DNA of 64,000 nt from Mastacembelus armatus (GCF_900324485.2 NC_046641.1:10017299-10081298); one strand, 5' to 3'; shown: positions 41,833 to 53,288, counted from the stretch's first letter. Numbers and translations: made by a program. Notes: a model not told the origin generated them from the letters alone.

Positions 41833-42495
41833 TCAGGGTCGAGCTGTGCAGAAGTGCTTGGACATGAGAATGCAGAGGGTTTTCCCGCATGCCCAACATT
41901 GTTGCTTGCCATGTTGGGAACCCTGCTGGGTCTTTCTCTTACACAGTGCACACACATCCCCAGTGCCAACACCTCGATTTCCTTTTTTTTTTGCTATTAG
42001 CTGTTTAAGCTCTGACTCTATGCTAGCATTTGGTGCCCTTGCAATTCCAACCACCTTCACTCTTTTAGGATCAAACACACAATCCTCCTCTAGGCCACTG
42101 GGCACAGACATCATGCCGCAGTTGGGGGGTACCCAGGCAGTGTTGTAACCCTTTGTGTGCCAGGTAAACTGCAAAGGATGGTTGTCCTTGTCAATACGCT
42201 TGACACGGCCAACGCGCACAAGTAACTGAAAGATCACACGGTCTGAATCGTTGCTATTCAATGGATACTTAGATGCCTTGTTTGTATCGCGACTGACATA
42301 CACGCCTACTCCCAGCATGCCACGTGCTGACTGTTTAAAACCATTGGCAATGATGAGCCGTGCGTTGTCAACACTGGTGCCATGGTACATGGTGTAGACA
42401 CCCTGATTTTGCGGTTTCTGTGATGGCCCTAGCTCCACACCAGGAAAAGAAGCACCATCATCGACCACCTCCCAGCCAGAGAACTTCACTGACAT
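41833..42495 (-). CDS. gig2: Gig2-family PARP-like interferon-stimulated protein, copy 2
   Basis: The second member of the tandem pair, about 220 residues in one coding exon, intact and starting MSV like its neighbour. It retains YHGTS (His38), GVYVS (Tyr66) and the Glu at about 136/137 before CVFDPKRVKVV. The long blocks 'VRVGRVKRIDKDNHP' and 'WVPPNCGM' match copy 1. The C-terminal Cys/His spacing (CALC, CWAC, then C, H, C) is identical to copy 1 although the residues between have changed, so this part is under constraint. The coding exon opens at an acceptor (about 42545), and a 5' exon probably ends at 43152 with donor GTAAAG, leaving a 0.6-kb intron that contains a 16-bp inverted repeat. 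An ISRE-like site and a damaged tRNA-Ile lie just upstream, as in copy 1. Confidence 0.88.
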   Translation of the reverse strand: MSVKFSGWEVVDDGASFPGVELGPSQKPQNQGVYTMYHGTSVDNARLIIANGFKQSARGMLGVGVYVSRDTNKASKYPLNSNDSDRVIFQLLVRVGRVKRIDKDNHPLQFTWHTKGYNTAWVPPNCGMMSVPSGLEEDCVFDPKRVKVVGIARAPNASIESELKQLIAKKKGNRGVGTGDVCALCKRKTQQGSQHGKQQCWACGKTLCILMSKHFCTARP

Positions 42496-42966
42496 CTTGG
42501 TTCAAGGGAGAGGATGCTGTTCAAGTCCCACAAAGATCTGTAAGTCTGTGAGAAATGAATACAGAAATGTTGTTACAGTAAATTTAATAACATCCAAGGT
42601 GTGGTTGTAATCGACTTTAACTTAACAGAGGTAGCTAAAATCTGTGGAGCCCTTTTGGTTAGCCTAAAGTGGTGATTCTTTTTCTTTCAACCACAATTTA
42701 AAAAGACATTCAATCGCCTCACTGCTAATACCTAAAGCCAGGTTGAACTTACTTGAAAAACTATTACCTATCGTGAGCTCCATTTCTGTTTTGCACGTTT
42801 CACATTAGATTTGATTCTGCAAATGAAATTGCAAGCAAGTTTACCCAAACTGAGTTTTCCAGCATCCACTGCCACTGTACTGCCTTGTTTTATTTCTGAT
42901 TTAGTCTTCCATTTCAAGTCTGTGAAGATTCTCAGTCGTCCTGGGGAAGTTATCTAAAGGTTGAGC

Positions 42967-43015
42967 CATGGCAACTGGACTTACAGTTTTTAAAGCTGGA
43001 AGTCCAGTTGCCATG
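42967..43015. repeat. 16-bp perfect inverted repeat in the gig2 copy 2 5' intron
   Basis: Positions 42967-42982 (CATGGCAACTGGACTT) are exactly complementary to 43000-43015, with a 17-nt spacer. The flanking words ('gtgaagattctcagtcgtcc' upstream) look like a dispersed fish repeat, so this is probably the foldback end of an old mobile element and not a regulatory hairpin. Family not assigned. Confidence 0.8.
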
Positions 43016-43178
43016 AGCGTTAGATATCGTCCATTTAACCTTGCCCTATAATAACTTTTATAACCATGAAAATAACACTCTGCCTGTGCTCGTCTAAACA
43101 GATGACATGCATAAAAACCGCCGATTTAAGGTTAAAATAACTGAACTTTACCGTGAACATGTAGGTGTCCACTCTTCG

Positions 43179-43188
43179 TTTTACTTTC
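43179..43188 (-). promoter_or_regulatory. ISRE-like site of gig2 copy 2
   Basis: Minus-strand GAAAGTAAAA, one base away from the ISRE core found at the matching place in copy 1. The neighbouring TTTCTGTTCA word is shared between copies, so the two sites are homologous. A second GAAAC-type half site lies at about 43197. It may respond more weakly to interferon than copy 1. Confidence 0.55.
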
Positions 43189-43240
43189 TGTTCAGGTTTC
43201 ACTTGTAGCCTTGATGACGTCACTTCGAGCCGTCAGCAGG

Positions 43241-43312
43241 GGCCGGTTAGGGGTTGGTTGGAGCGTGGTGCTAATAACGCCAAGGTCGCGGGTTCGATCC
43301 CCGTACGGGCCA
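43241..43312 (+). pseudogene. Degenerate tRNA-Ile (AAT)
   Basis: A 72-nt duplicate of the tRNA-Ile at 40323. From the variable part of the D loop to the 3' end the two are almost identical, including anticodon AAT and an intact T arm and B box, but the D-arm segment GCTCAGTT is replaced by GGGGTT. This removes two bases, breaks the D stem (GCTC/GAGC pairing) and destroys the A box. A T5 Pol III terminator begins 8 nt downstream. It is probably poorly transcribed or inactive, though TFIIIC could still bind the B box. Confidence 0.85.
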
Positions 43313-43867
43313 CAGATGCGTTTTTCACGTGTATTTATTTCAATCTGCTTGTGATATGATACATATTCCATACGACATTCTCGTTAGTAAAGTTTGCAAT
43401 TCCACTGACATTTCCACTTGTCGTTCTCCATACATTTCGTCGTGATATTGGCCACATTTTAACTGCAGCAATTTGTTGGTTAAGTAACAAACAGCACAAA
43501 CTTTATCAAATTTCATGGAAATATGGCGAACTCGTTAGAAAGCTATTGGTTTTTCTGAACATCCACCAGTCATGTGGCAGCACAGGGGAAACACCTTAGA
43601 GTTCAATGGGAGTCATGTTTCCGTTCCCTTAGCAAACGTAAGGCCAATATTCATCTAAACAGTGATCTCGAACAAAAAAAAAATCACTGAAAGCGCAATA
43701 ATATTTACAATTATGCATACTAATTTGATTTGATTATGAAAAGAAATAATTGACGCACGTTAAGCATCAAAATCACATTTCATGTGAGAATATACTGAAA
43801 AACCACCGAGCAGGTGTGTTAAGGGTTAATGTCATTGCGGTGTAATATGGTGGCATGTGACTACTCT

Positions 43868-43940
43868 GCCGAAATAGCTCAGTTGGGAGAGCGTTAGACT
43901 GAAGATCTAAAGGTCCCTGGTTCGATCCCGGGTTTCGGCA
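43868..43940 (+). tRNA. tRNA-Phe (GAA)
   Basis: A 73-nt complete cloverleaf: acceptor GCCGAAA/TTTCGGC, D arm GCTC/GAGC, anticodon GAA in loop CTGAAGA, T arm CCTGGTTCGATCCCGGG, discriminator A. It appears identical to the usual vertebrate tRNA-Phe. Downstream there is only a weak T-rich stop (TTTCTTT, 43944-43950). It lies about 0.55 kb past the damaged tRNA-Ile and points the same way. Confidence 0.97.
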
Positions 43941-44857
43941 GTGTTTCTTTCACTTCCCACAGAAGGATATCTCTTTAGTGACGAGTTTCAATAATTTCAG
44001 CATTTAAGTCAGTACTCATTATTTATTGTTGCTTTCATTTCAATATGTGTTCATGTATCCATTATGTTATCGTATTTTATTTAGAGAAGTTCATCCTTAA
44101 CAATAAACAACAACATTAATATTGTCTTCTGCAGGATAGTGCAGCACATTCATATTTACAAAGTAAATTGCTTTTGACCTCCCTATTAGGTTTCAAATAT
44201 ATTCTAGTTTACTTGTAGACTATGTACTGTAATAGTAACGCAAGTTTGAAACAGAGTCATACAAATTGTTCTAGGCATCCAACTGTTAAATAATTTAGGT
44301 AAACGTGAACACTACCTATAATTGAAAAACAAATCCTTATAAACAAACACTGAAACTGGTTTCATCTGAATTTGCAAAATAATAGCGACTGTTTATTAGT
44401 AAAACCAAAAACAACAAAAAAAAACACTGTATACAGTAAAATTTTCCTTTATTTAAAATAAAGTGTTAATAATATGATACGCAAATGTGTACTCATCTCT
44501 CCATTATATAGTCAGGTCCAACAAGACAAATCATGGATAAATTGTGTATGCTTTAAGGAAAAAAGATGGCTTGACTTAAGCAATTCTTTTTAACTTTCTT
44601 AAATTGCACTAAATTATCTACCTGTTTTGATGCTGTCAATTATGAATGATTTTTGTAATTTCACAAATGACTTAAAACAGCAAGATAATTTCTCACAAAA
44701 TATAGTGTAGCTACATTCTTAATAACTGTGTAAATGAAGCTGGTGAGGAAACCCTGTCACCTGTGGGTTCACCTTTTGGTTTAAAAAGAGTCTGATTTGA
44801 GTTACTGCTTCAGGATAGATGTGACAGTAAAAAGGAGCACCTCTTCCGTTTATAATG
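43941..44857. other. fam81b 3' flank
   Basis: AT-rich sequence with no gene. The last part is the fam81b 3' UTR. A minus-strand AATAAA (TTTATT at 44448-44453) about 405 bp after the stop is a likely poly(A) signal. Confidence 0.55.
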
Positions 44858-47800
44858 TCACAAGTCACTGAGCTCTGCTACCTTGCTGCAAATGTGCTTG
44901 ATGTCCTTCTGAAGCTTCTCCTTGTCAAGACGGGATTTGATGTCGCCTATCTGCCTCAGAGACTCAATGGCATCATGCACAGACTGGAACCCTGTCCAAA
45001 AAAGAGGCAGGGTGCACTGACCATCATCAGACATATTACATTTGAGGTGAAAATTTACGACTATGACTGCTGCTGGTGATTGAGATATTATATCAGTTCT
45101 AAGATGGGCTTTCATTCAGTGCTCATAAGTATAAATAACATTATCTACTGGCTCTAATCTTGGATTGTTTGGTGTTGTAATAAATAGCTACTAATGTGCT
45201 ATGTTAGCTATTTTAGCTATTTAGCCTGTGTTTCGATAGCTTTCATTTCCTGGTGTTCTGTTTCTAATCTATGGTTAAAATTGGCTGTGGTTTGAATCAG
45301 TCATTATGACTTCATACTTCTTAAAAATGGTGATCTCTTTGAATATTTCATGTACTTTGAGAAATAATATTTAATGACTGTGAGCTGGATGGCTGAACTT
45401 TCTTATGCAGTGATGGGATATTAAATCTTCGCTTTCTGACTCTCTGCCTGTCTTGCCACGATTATTTACAAGTCTCATCAATTATTCATTGCTTTTTTCA
45501 CTCATATCATCTACTTCTATCTTATCTCATTCTGTGCTTAAAATACGGCAATGGGTAAATATCTCTCTAGAATTGACATTGTTGGTTGAACAGTGATATA
45601 TATAGAGCATTTTTCTCTTGCTTTTATTTACTGAAGGAGCTATTGACTCTTCTATTTGTTTACACTTCAATATAAACTGGAGACTGAGAGAGATTGACAG
45701 AAAGTGGGGAAGGTTTGAGATCTAGTGCCAGAGCTCCTCGGAAATGAATTACCAATTGGCCCAGCAGTGATAGCAGCTTGATGCAGAGTTTAGCTGCAGG
45801 ACTGTGAGCTGTGAATTTCTATGGCTTATCCTATGACTTATTTGTTTTGCAGTAGCTCCATGAAGCAGCTGTAGCTGACGCCCACCCCGTCTCCTCTGAA
45901 TAAACACATTCCTGCATGTGCATTAAAAATCAGGACATGTTGGTTAGAGCCTTGTTGTTGGTAATTTTCTGTGACTTTGCTCAGTTCTGATGCCACTGAA
46001 AGCTTCAGCGTAACATTGCAGTGTTACGCTTTTAGCAGTTACATTCCATAATAACACAGAAAATAACCCATAGTCTGTCAGGTGATTTGATAAAACCTTG
46101 ACATGGTAAATATGTTACTGCCTGTGTATGTGAACTGTGGTGCCCTTAATATCAGCGTCATGCTTAATTTTAGATGTTAGTTATTGATCATGAATAGGGA
46201 TACTGAGCATCTCATTTGTGGGCAGAAGAAATTAACCATGTTTGTCATTAGCTAACTATCCTCTAATTGTGAATAGTCTTTCTATATTTCTTTCTGTTAC
46301 AGTTTAGTGAAGTGTTGTTGCTTGTTTGTTTTTTCTTTCATGTGCATGATAAGGGACATGTCATGAATGTGTGTTTACTTGCTGATGACAGTTACCGACA
46401 GTGATCACTCACCTTTGTGGTATTCTTGTTTGAGCAGCTGCAGCTCCTGATGTAGGTTGTTCTCCACCGAGGCCATTCTTTTACCGAGTCTGGCTTCAGA
46501 GTCTTTCAGACGATATGCCTGATTACGGTCAGCCTGGTTCTTCTGTGTTACATAGCGCTCTAACCGGGCCTCAAGAGCACCCAGCTGGTCAGCTAATCTA
46601 GTCTCTGTCTCTGACTGAACACAGAACACGTGCACATAAAAACTAAGATTTCAAACTTACAGTTCACGTCACACTGTATGTGTGCCCTGAATTTTCTTTT
46701 TAATCCTGATTATAAGGTGTTGCTTGTATTATCAGCGTTTTACAAATTCACAACGTATTGCTTTTGAGCTATTCCTCTAACCAATATGTTCACTACCAAA
46801 ACAACTGTCAGGCTTTACAGTGTCTTTCAGGTTCAGCAGCTTTTTCAGGATCTGTTAAACCTGGTTAGCACTGAGTCACACTGCAATGTGACTGAACCCT
46901 GTGCATTAGAACAATACACAAAAAAAATAGCTGACTGACACATCAAAAAACAAGTAAGACAGTTAACGCAAATGAGAAAAAAAAGTCAAATCAAATCTAA
47001 ATCAAGCCTGCCCAGTTTTGTTGCATTTTGTTATTGTGGACATTATTGCATTAGTTGTTAGAAAGCCTAAAATATACTGTACCATTTTGTCTTGTAGTAG
47101 TGAGTGGAGCTGCTGGTTACTCTCTGCATGTGTTTGCATAGAGCTGCTCAGCTGTTCTTCTGTCCATTTCTGCAGCACATCTTTCTGCTCCTTTGCTTTC
47201 TTTACCTCACCTGACATCCTGAAACAACCACCAGAGGTAAAAAGGAGATAATTGTAGTAAGCTTTACTATGAAAATACAGTTGTGTAGAAAACGTATGAA
47301 GTTCTTGTGTTGTTGTTGTTTTTTTTTTTTTGTAAATTGGACTGGATTAGAAATGTCCTAAGAATGCATATGGACTGATTAATTAACTGGAAATCTGATA
47401 GCTAGTGATGCTACCTATTAATTTACATTTGTTTTATACAGCTCCTGCATGGCACTACTTGGTGCTTGGCATCAGAATTATTTGTACATTTCCGCAACTA
47501 ATAATTTATTGTTACAACCCTGTCTAACAAATAACTTCAACTAAGTAAAATGCCTAAAACACTAGGTGAGAAAACAGTGTCATAAATAAATAATTGATAA
47601 TCTGGTAGTTTGTTTTTACGATGTAGATGCTTTATGTTCAGCCGCTTGAAGCACACGGGCAGAATAGGTGTCTGTAGCTGGTTGCTGCAACTGTAAGAGC
47701 TCAGATTGGGTTAGACTTGAATCAAAACAATAATAACCCATAGGTAGTGTTATTATAAGTAATCCAGGTGTGCTTGGGTTGTGCTTTTTAAAATGGCCTC

Positions 47801-50800
47801 ACATGTTTTCTATTAGTTTAAGATGTCTATGCAGGTCAGACGTGGAGCTCTTTTGGCCCTGGGAATGCTCTGTCAATGAGGCCTCCAGTCTTCTCAGGTC
47901 ATGGTGAAGCTGGCGATAGGAAAGCACACAAACAGATGCTGTTACTTGATGTTGGATGATCTTGTGGTGTCTGCTACATGATGTGATCTTTACCCTTTGC
48001 AGCTTCTGCTGAGTTGAGTTATTGAGTCACTCCTGTGGCCAGTCAGGACTGACTATGATCCACTTTCTCTGCATTTTCAATTATCTTTATGGTACATGGT
48101 TGACCCCTGCTCCACAGCTAATGTACTACTATCACAATGATTTACCACCTTGCCACAACCAGAACTGACTGCCGGTTGAATCACTGAGTATGTGTGTGGG
48201 GGTTTTAGGTGCATTTAATTTTAAATTAGGTAAAATGATAGAGGCCATTATAACATATGAAATGTGTCTTAATGCAAGGTTTTATAATATTTATCTAGTA
48301 AAAAAAACTGCAAAGATGGAGCAGTAAAAGCAGTTTGCAGAGCAGAATGACCTTGCCATGCCCCTTTGAATTCATTTCACAACTCATTTCCCTTCTTTCA
48401 GAGTCAGTGGTCATGGTTGAGCCTTTGAGTTTACTTGATAAAGCTAGTCTCACTCAGCAGCAGTAAGACCCAAACCACCTGCCAAGCAGGCTGCAAGCGT
48501 TTCCAGGATAATCCCTCCTTTGTACCTTACAAATTCAGAAAGAATATGAGACTGGGATACAAAAGATTTCCAGACTTAACATTGTGTGTGTGCGTGACAG
48601 AGAGAGAAAGAGCAAGAATAAGGACTAGGTTATTGTTTTGTTGTAGAACAACTGCAATTTAAGTCAGGATCAGCCAAATCATGTATGTCTGGACAATATT
48701 TCATAGCAGTGTATTGAACTGATGTTGATATTTCCTTTGAAAGGGTAATCAAGATTTTCTTTTCAACACTTGTGTTTAGCTGCTTTGTATATACTGTTGA
48801 CTTTAGCAAACTGTTGCCCCTGTCTTTAATTCCTAACCATGCATATCTCTCACCTTGACTTCCAGCTGTTTGAGCTGTACATCCACAGCTGCCCTGAGCT
48901 CTGCCACCTCCTGCTGCAATCTAATCATCTGCTCCTCCCCAGAGCTCACATCAGCGCTCAGCTTGGCAATGCTGGCATCACACCTGAGATAATAAGCGGG
49001 AAAGAACTAAGGGATGGTGAGACACCACTTAATAAGCATAGTGGGGGTGGGACGGCATTCAGAAGTGGGAAGACAGGGAGACGGGCTGAAGTCTGCTGCA
49101 CACTGGGAGGATGCACTGTACTGAAACATCTAAGATTACGATGGCAGCCAACCAGGCACTGGAAAAAAATCAGACATTTTACCTTATCTATGTTTTCCAA
49201 GGCAAGCTAATGGAAACCAAAAGAAGGGTCTGCTGAATCCTAGGAAGTGAGAATTTATCTTTTGATAACAAATTCATTTGGATCTTCTGGTGAAAACATG
49301 TTCACTTGACTCTGTTGATAAATTACTGACTATAATTTTAGATGAATTACAGGCAAATCATGGCTAACCAATCAAATAAGTGAATTTGTTTATTAGATTT
49401 ATCACCAAATACAGTCAGCAGGTTGCCTCCCTGCGCTTGCTTTATGATGACATCACGAACCTCCAGAGATGCTCACTCCCTGTCTCTATCAGGCTTGAGA
49501 TTTTTCTGGCAAAAATAATATTTGAGATAAAATACAATGCACAACAACCAAACCCAGAAGCTTCCCATTGAAGTCATTTAATTCCCTGTAGACCCCTACA
49601 GTGCTTCCATAAAGGGCTTCACAGAACAGAGTGGTTCAAAAACAACTAGTCTTTAGCTTACTTGATTATTTATAACTAATGTACAAGAGGTCATTAAATT
49701 GAAATGTGTTTTTCTACAGCTCTTGTTGGACCATGAATCAGCTGTTTGTTCAGTAATAGGCAATGTCCTCTGTCACCACTAAACTCTAGCCCAATACAAA
49801 AGCTGATTGTGACTGAAAGGAATTGTTTGTCTCACGATAGACAGGACAGGCCTGCTGCGAAATGAGCTGTTTGCAGAGTAAAACGACATATTTGATCCAA
49901 TGTGTGAAACTACGCTACTTTAGGTGTATTGATTCATGTTTTCCAGAGACGTTCAAACGAATTCAGCCCAGGTACCCACATAGATAGAGAGATAGATATT
50001 TTATTCATACTGGATGCACAGGATGAGAGTTTTAATCCTTTGGCACTCATTTCATTGTTTTACTTTTCAGTGTGCATCTCAGTGTTTGTGTGCATACCTG
50101 GCTACCCTTCCTCTCAGGTCTCCAATGCCAGCCATGTTTTTCTGGTCTAGATGTTGAACAGCTAGTGTGGTTCCAGAAGTGACAGAGTCCCGCTGAGCGA
50201 TCTGTCTCTCCAGTACCTGCTCAGGACAAAAAACAGCATATCTGATGTCTGCTGATGCCAGGCATTAGTATGTTTACAAAATTGTTTACTAACTATGCCT
50301 GACAATTCATAATGGCATGTCAGTCCTGTTCTGTTTCCAGTTGTGTTTACTGTGAAAGATAACTTCGAATTGCCAAACATGTCATTATCATATTTGCATG
50401 AATGCTCTACAAGATGGACTGTGAGTGCAATAACCTAGTATCAACGTGACAAACATCTGACTTATGTGAACAAATAGTGACTGTGTGATATCACTTTCAT
50501 ATTATTTCATTCATTCATTTAGGCTTTTAGCTTACTTCCTCGTGTGCGGTATTATTTAGCTCTTAGGAATTTGTGTAATATTTGCAGATAATGACAGCTT
50601 TTAATCGTGTTAATGGGAAATGTGGTACCCACTAATGCAGCAGTCTATTTTATTTCCATGCTCTGTTTCTGTAAGGCAGTTATCAACGTGTGACTTGATG
50701 TTCTGCTCGTTCTAAAATGACTCCAAATGCTCATTTGTTTCATGAGTCAAATGTGCACTTGTTTTCCAGTAATTCCTCAGACTGCTGTTTTCCAGACATA

Positions 50801-52084
50801 ATAGCATGTCTGTATGTATTTGACCACATAAGGTATGCATCATTAGGTTTTTGCTTATGAGCTGATGATGTTAATGAGTCAGGCAGGTTTGCAGTTTTAA
50901 CATATTTATCATAAAACAAACACAGAGGCTGTAACTATGCAAGACCACACAGTAGATCAATAGAGTGATTTTGCACAAAACACCTTATCAAGTATCATCC
51001 ATCAGCTATCCACTTATATACCTGTATGTCCATGCTAAGCTGCTTGACAATACGTGTGATGGTCAGTATGTGATTTTCCAGCAGCTTGCGAGAAAGTGCC
51101 TGGACCTGGATGGAGCCCTGGGTGGACTGCAGGCCTGCTGCCACCTCCTCTCTGATCCTGAATGCCTGCTCCAACAGCACAGCCAGTGTCTTCTCGTGAC
51201 TGCTCAGACAAGCCCCACCCCCAGTGGATCATGGATTAATCAGGAGGTAAACAAAAAGAAAACCAAACTGTAAGTTGTAACATTTAAGAAGCTCATTACT
51301 GCTGTTTTTTGACATTAAGGGATGTGTTGCAAATCATGCAAAATCAAATTAACATTCTCTAGTAGCAGAGGCACAGGGACATGTTAAAAAAAAGTCCTTT
51401 TACAGTATTAGTCTATAAAGTACCCAGCAGAATAATGTAGGCACAATGAAATGATGTTGTAATTGTTTTTCATATCTTCAGGCCATGCTCAAACCAGATC
51501 TCTATTGACTTACTGTTCTTGAGCTAGCTGTGTTACCCTGCCTGATGCTACAGTGGATAAGGATTCATTTGATCAGTGCAATTCACAGTGGTGTTACAAA
51601 GGTCACTAGTGGTTCCCAACCTTGTTTCCAAAGCATCAGCAGGTGAAAATAAAACTTATTTACCTATTGGACACAGAGTGATTATAGGATTGACTTTGTG
51701 ACAAGGTGAAAAATATAAACCATAAAAACTGTTGTCATAGTTTTAATGATTAGAGCAAAATAGAAATATAAAATAATGTATTTAGACTAAATAAGTAAGA
51801 AAATTCACCTGTTGTGATGGTGGAAGGGCTGTAACTTTGCTTCATGTGACATTCTTCCTTTCTAAAAAGTAAAAACACAAATTTGATATTGGTGAGACCT
51901 ATTGTATTTCTAATGCAAACTAGTAGTTTTAAAGTCTGCTCCAAGCATAATGACACTCAGAATATAATATAATATGTTCCCTTTGATTAAAAATAATATA
52001 AGAAGAAATCATTTCCATGCCTTCATTTGTACTCACTGTACTTTCCTTCAGTCCGCTCTTAATGTCATGTGTTTGTGTTGTCAT
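44858..52084 (-). CDS. fam81b: FAM81 family coiled-coil protein
   Basis: The molecular role of this family is poorly known. The product is almost all predicted coiled coil and presumably a structural or scaffold protein. Nine coding exons (minus): 52084-52037, 51861-51809, 51199-51022, 50216-50098, 48983-48854, 47909-47803, 47218-47083, 46614-46413, 44991-44858. All have GT-AG borders and compatible phases, and the frame is exactly 368 codons plus stop, the length of human FAM81A. Recognisable family blocks are 'HEKTLAVLLEQAFRIREE', 'HILTITRIVKQLSMDIQVL', 'GIGDLRGRVARCDASIAKLS' and the C-terminal 'SLRQIGDIKSRLDKEKLQKD'. I name it fam81b because FAM81B is the TTC37/MCTP1 neighbour in human. 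By sequence alone fam81a cannot be excluded. The first exon is the least certain: its ATG at 52084 is in frame, but the encoded 16 residues have no clear counterpart. Confidence 0.88.
49786..49835. repeat. 50-nt direct repeat, copy A
   Basis: The block beginning CTAGCCCAATACAAAAGCTG is repeated at 53368-53417 with a single mismatch at its 45th base. This copy lies in the fam81b intron between the exons ending at 50098 and starting at 48983. Confidence 0.9.
49980..50015 (-). repeat. Retroposon tail fragment with TAGA repeat
   Basis: A 'gatagatattttattcat' block like the tail at 23466, here without the GGGGGAAATTCAG part. Short and degenerate. Confidence 0.4.
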
Positions 52085-52524
52085 GTCACTTGGTAACTGT
52101 GGTCTCCTTGAGTGAGGTGTGCCTGCCTGCCAGTGTGAATTTGTCAACACAAAAATTCATGAATGCTGCATTGTATATGTGCTGAAACAGTCTTCTGAAT
52201 ATCTTAAGAATATCTACTGACCAGCAAGTGTGAACATTAGTTTTACTTTAACTTTAAGAAATGTAACTAACTAACCAGTGTGTATAGCAGCTACTGTGTT
52301 CGTAAGGCAATAGACCTCATAGTACATATAGACACTAATTCAATCTTTCATTACTGCATGTTTCCTGCTTGCCTTTAATTTAGTTCTTCTGGGAATATTC
52401 ACTACAAAGCATTCATGTATGGCCTTGTTGAATCTGCTCTGTCCTGTTGGGCAATGATGCTTTCAGCATACTTCAGCATGAGCACATGAAGTGAAGGTGA
52501 AAGCAACTGTTTTGACTATTAGAC

Positions 52525-52660
52525 CCGTCCATTAATTATGCTGCTTATCCTGCAGAGGGTCACTGTGGGGTGGGGCCTGGAGCCAATCCCAGCTGACGTC
52601 GGGTGAAACAGTTAGTGACACTGAGTGCACCCTGGTCAGATTGCCAGTCCATCACAGGCA
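52525..52660 (-). repeat. Teleost dispersed repeat, tail part
   Basis: Contains 'ctggagccaatcccagctga', 'gtgcaccctggtcagattgc' and 'cagtccatcacaggcactga', which match the widespread fish repeat tail (CTGGAGCC.ATCCCAGCTGAC ... CCAGTCCATC.CAGG). It is the opposite orientation of the family whose head is seen near 6.4 and 41.0 kb. Confidence 0.65.
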
Positions 52661-53224
52661 CTGAAAGCATTTCATGGTTAAAAACATTATTAACACACAA
52701 ACAATATTATTAACACACAAATATTATTATTACATTGTTGTTTGAGTAAAGCAATAAAGAGTTAAATGACTTGACAGTGTGGAGCTGTGCTTTGGCCATA
52801 TTAAAAAAACTGTGCCAAATAGTTTTGATTCTTGTGGATGAAACAAGCTGAAACTGTAAAACAGAATATGTGACTATTTAAACAATACAGTAAGTTACAA
52901 GGCATTATCTTAATATGCAATCATTCTGCTCTTTCACCACTCACCATGTAATCTATTGTGTGTGTGTGTGTGTGTGTGAGAGAGACACTGTACCTGTCTA
53001 TTGAACATTCAGCTTTTCTCTACACTGAATGAATTGTGAAGGGACTGCTTCAACCCCCAGAGTGAAAAGGGCCTTATCATGTTTCATTTAACCAAGACTT
53101 AACCTACATTATCCTACAGTGTGAGTCAAGTTGGTCTAGTAGTGAATTACATGCAAATGCAGTCAGTGAACGAACATGTTCCTGAGTGTTTGTACCTCTC
53201 TTTGCAGGTGTGTGAATGCACAGT

Positions 53225-53225
<1 letters not shown>

Positions 53226-53288
<63 letters not shown>
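53226..53288. repeat. CA microsatellite
   Basis: A pure run of about 31 CA units. Confidence 0.97.

Noticed and set aside
41744-42148. 134-codon plus-strand frame
   Set aside because: Antisense shadow of gig2 copy 2.
52082-52150. Longer N terminus for fam81b
   Set aside because: The upstream extension has no ATG and meets an in-frame stop. The ATG at 52084 gives exactly the family length.
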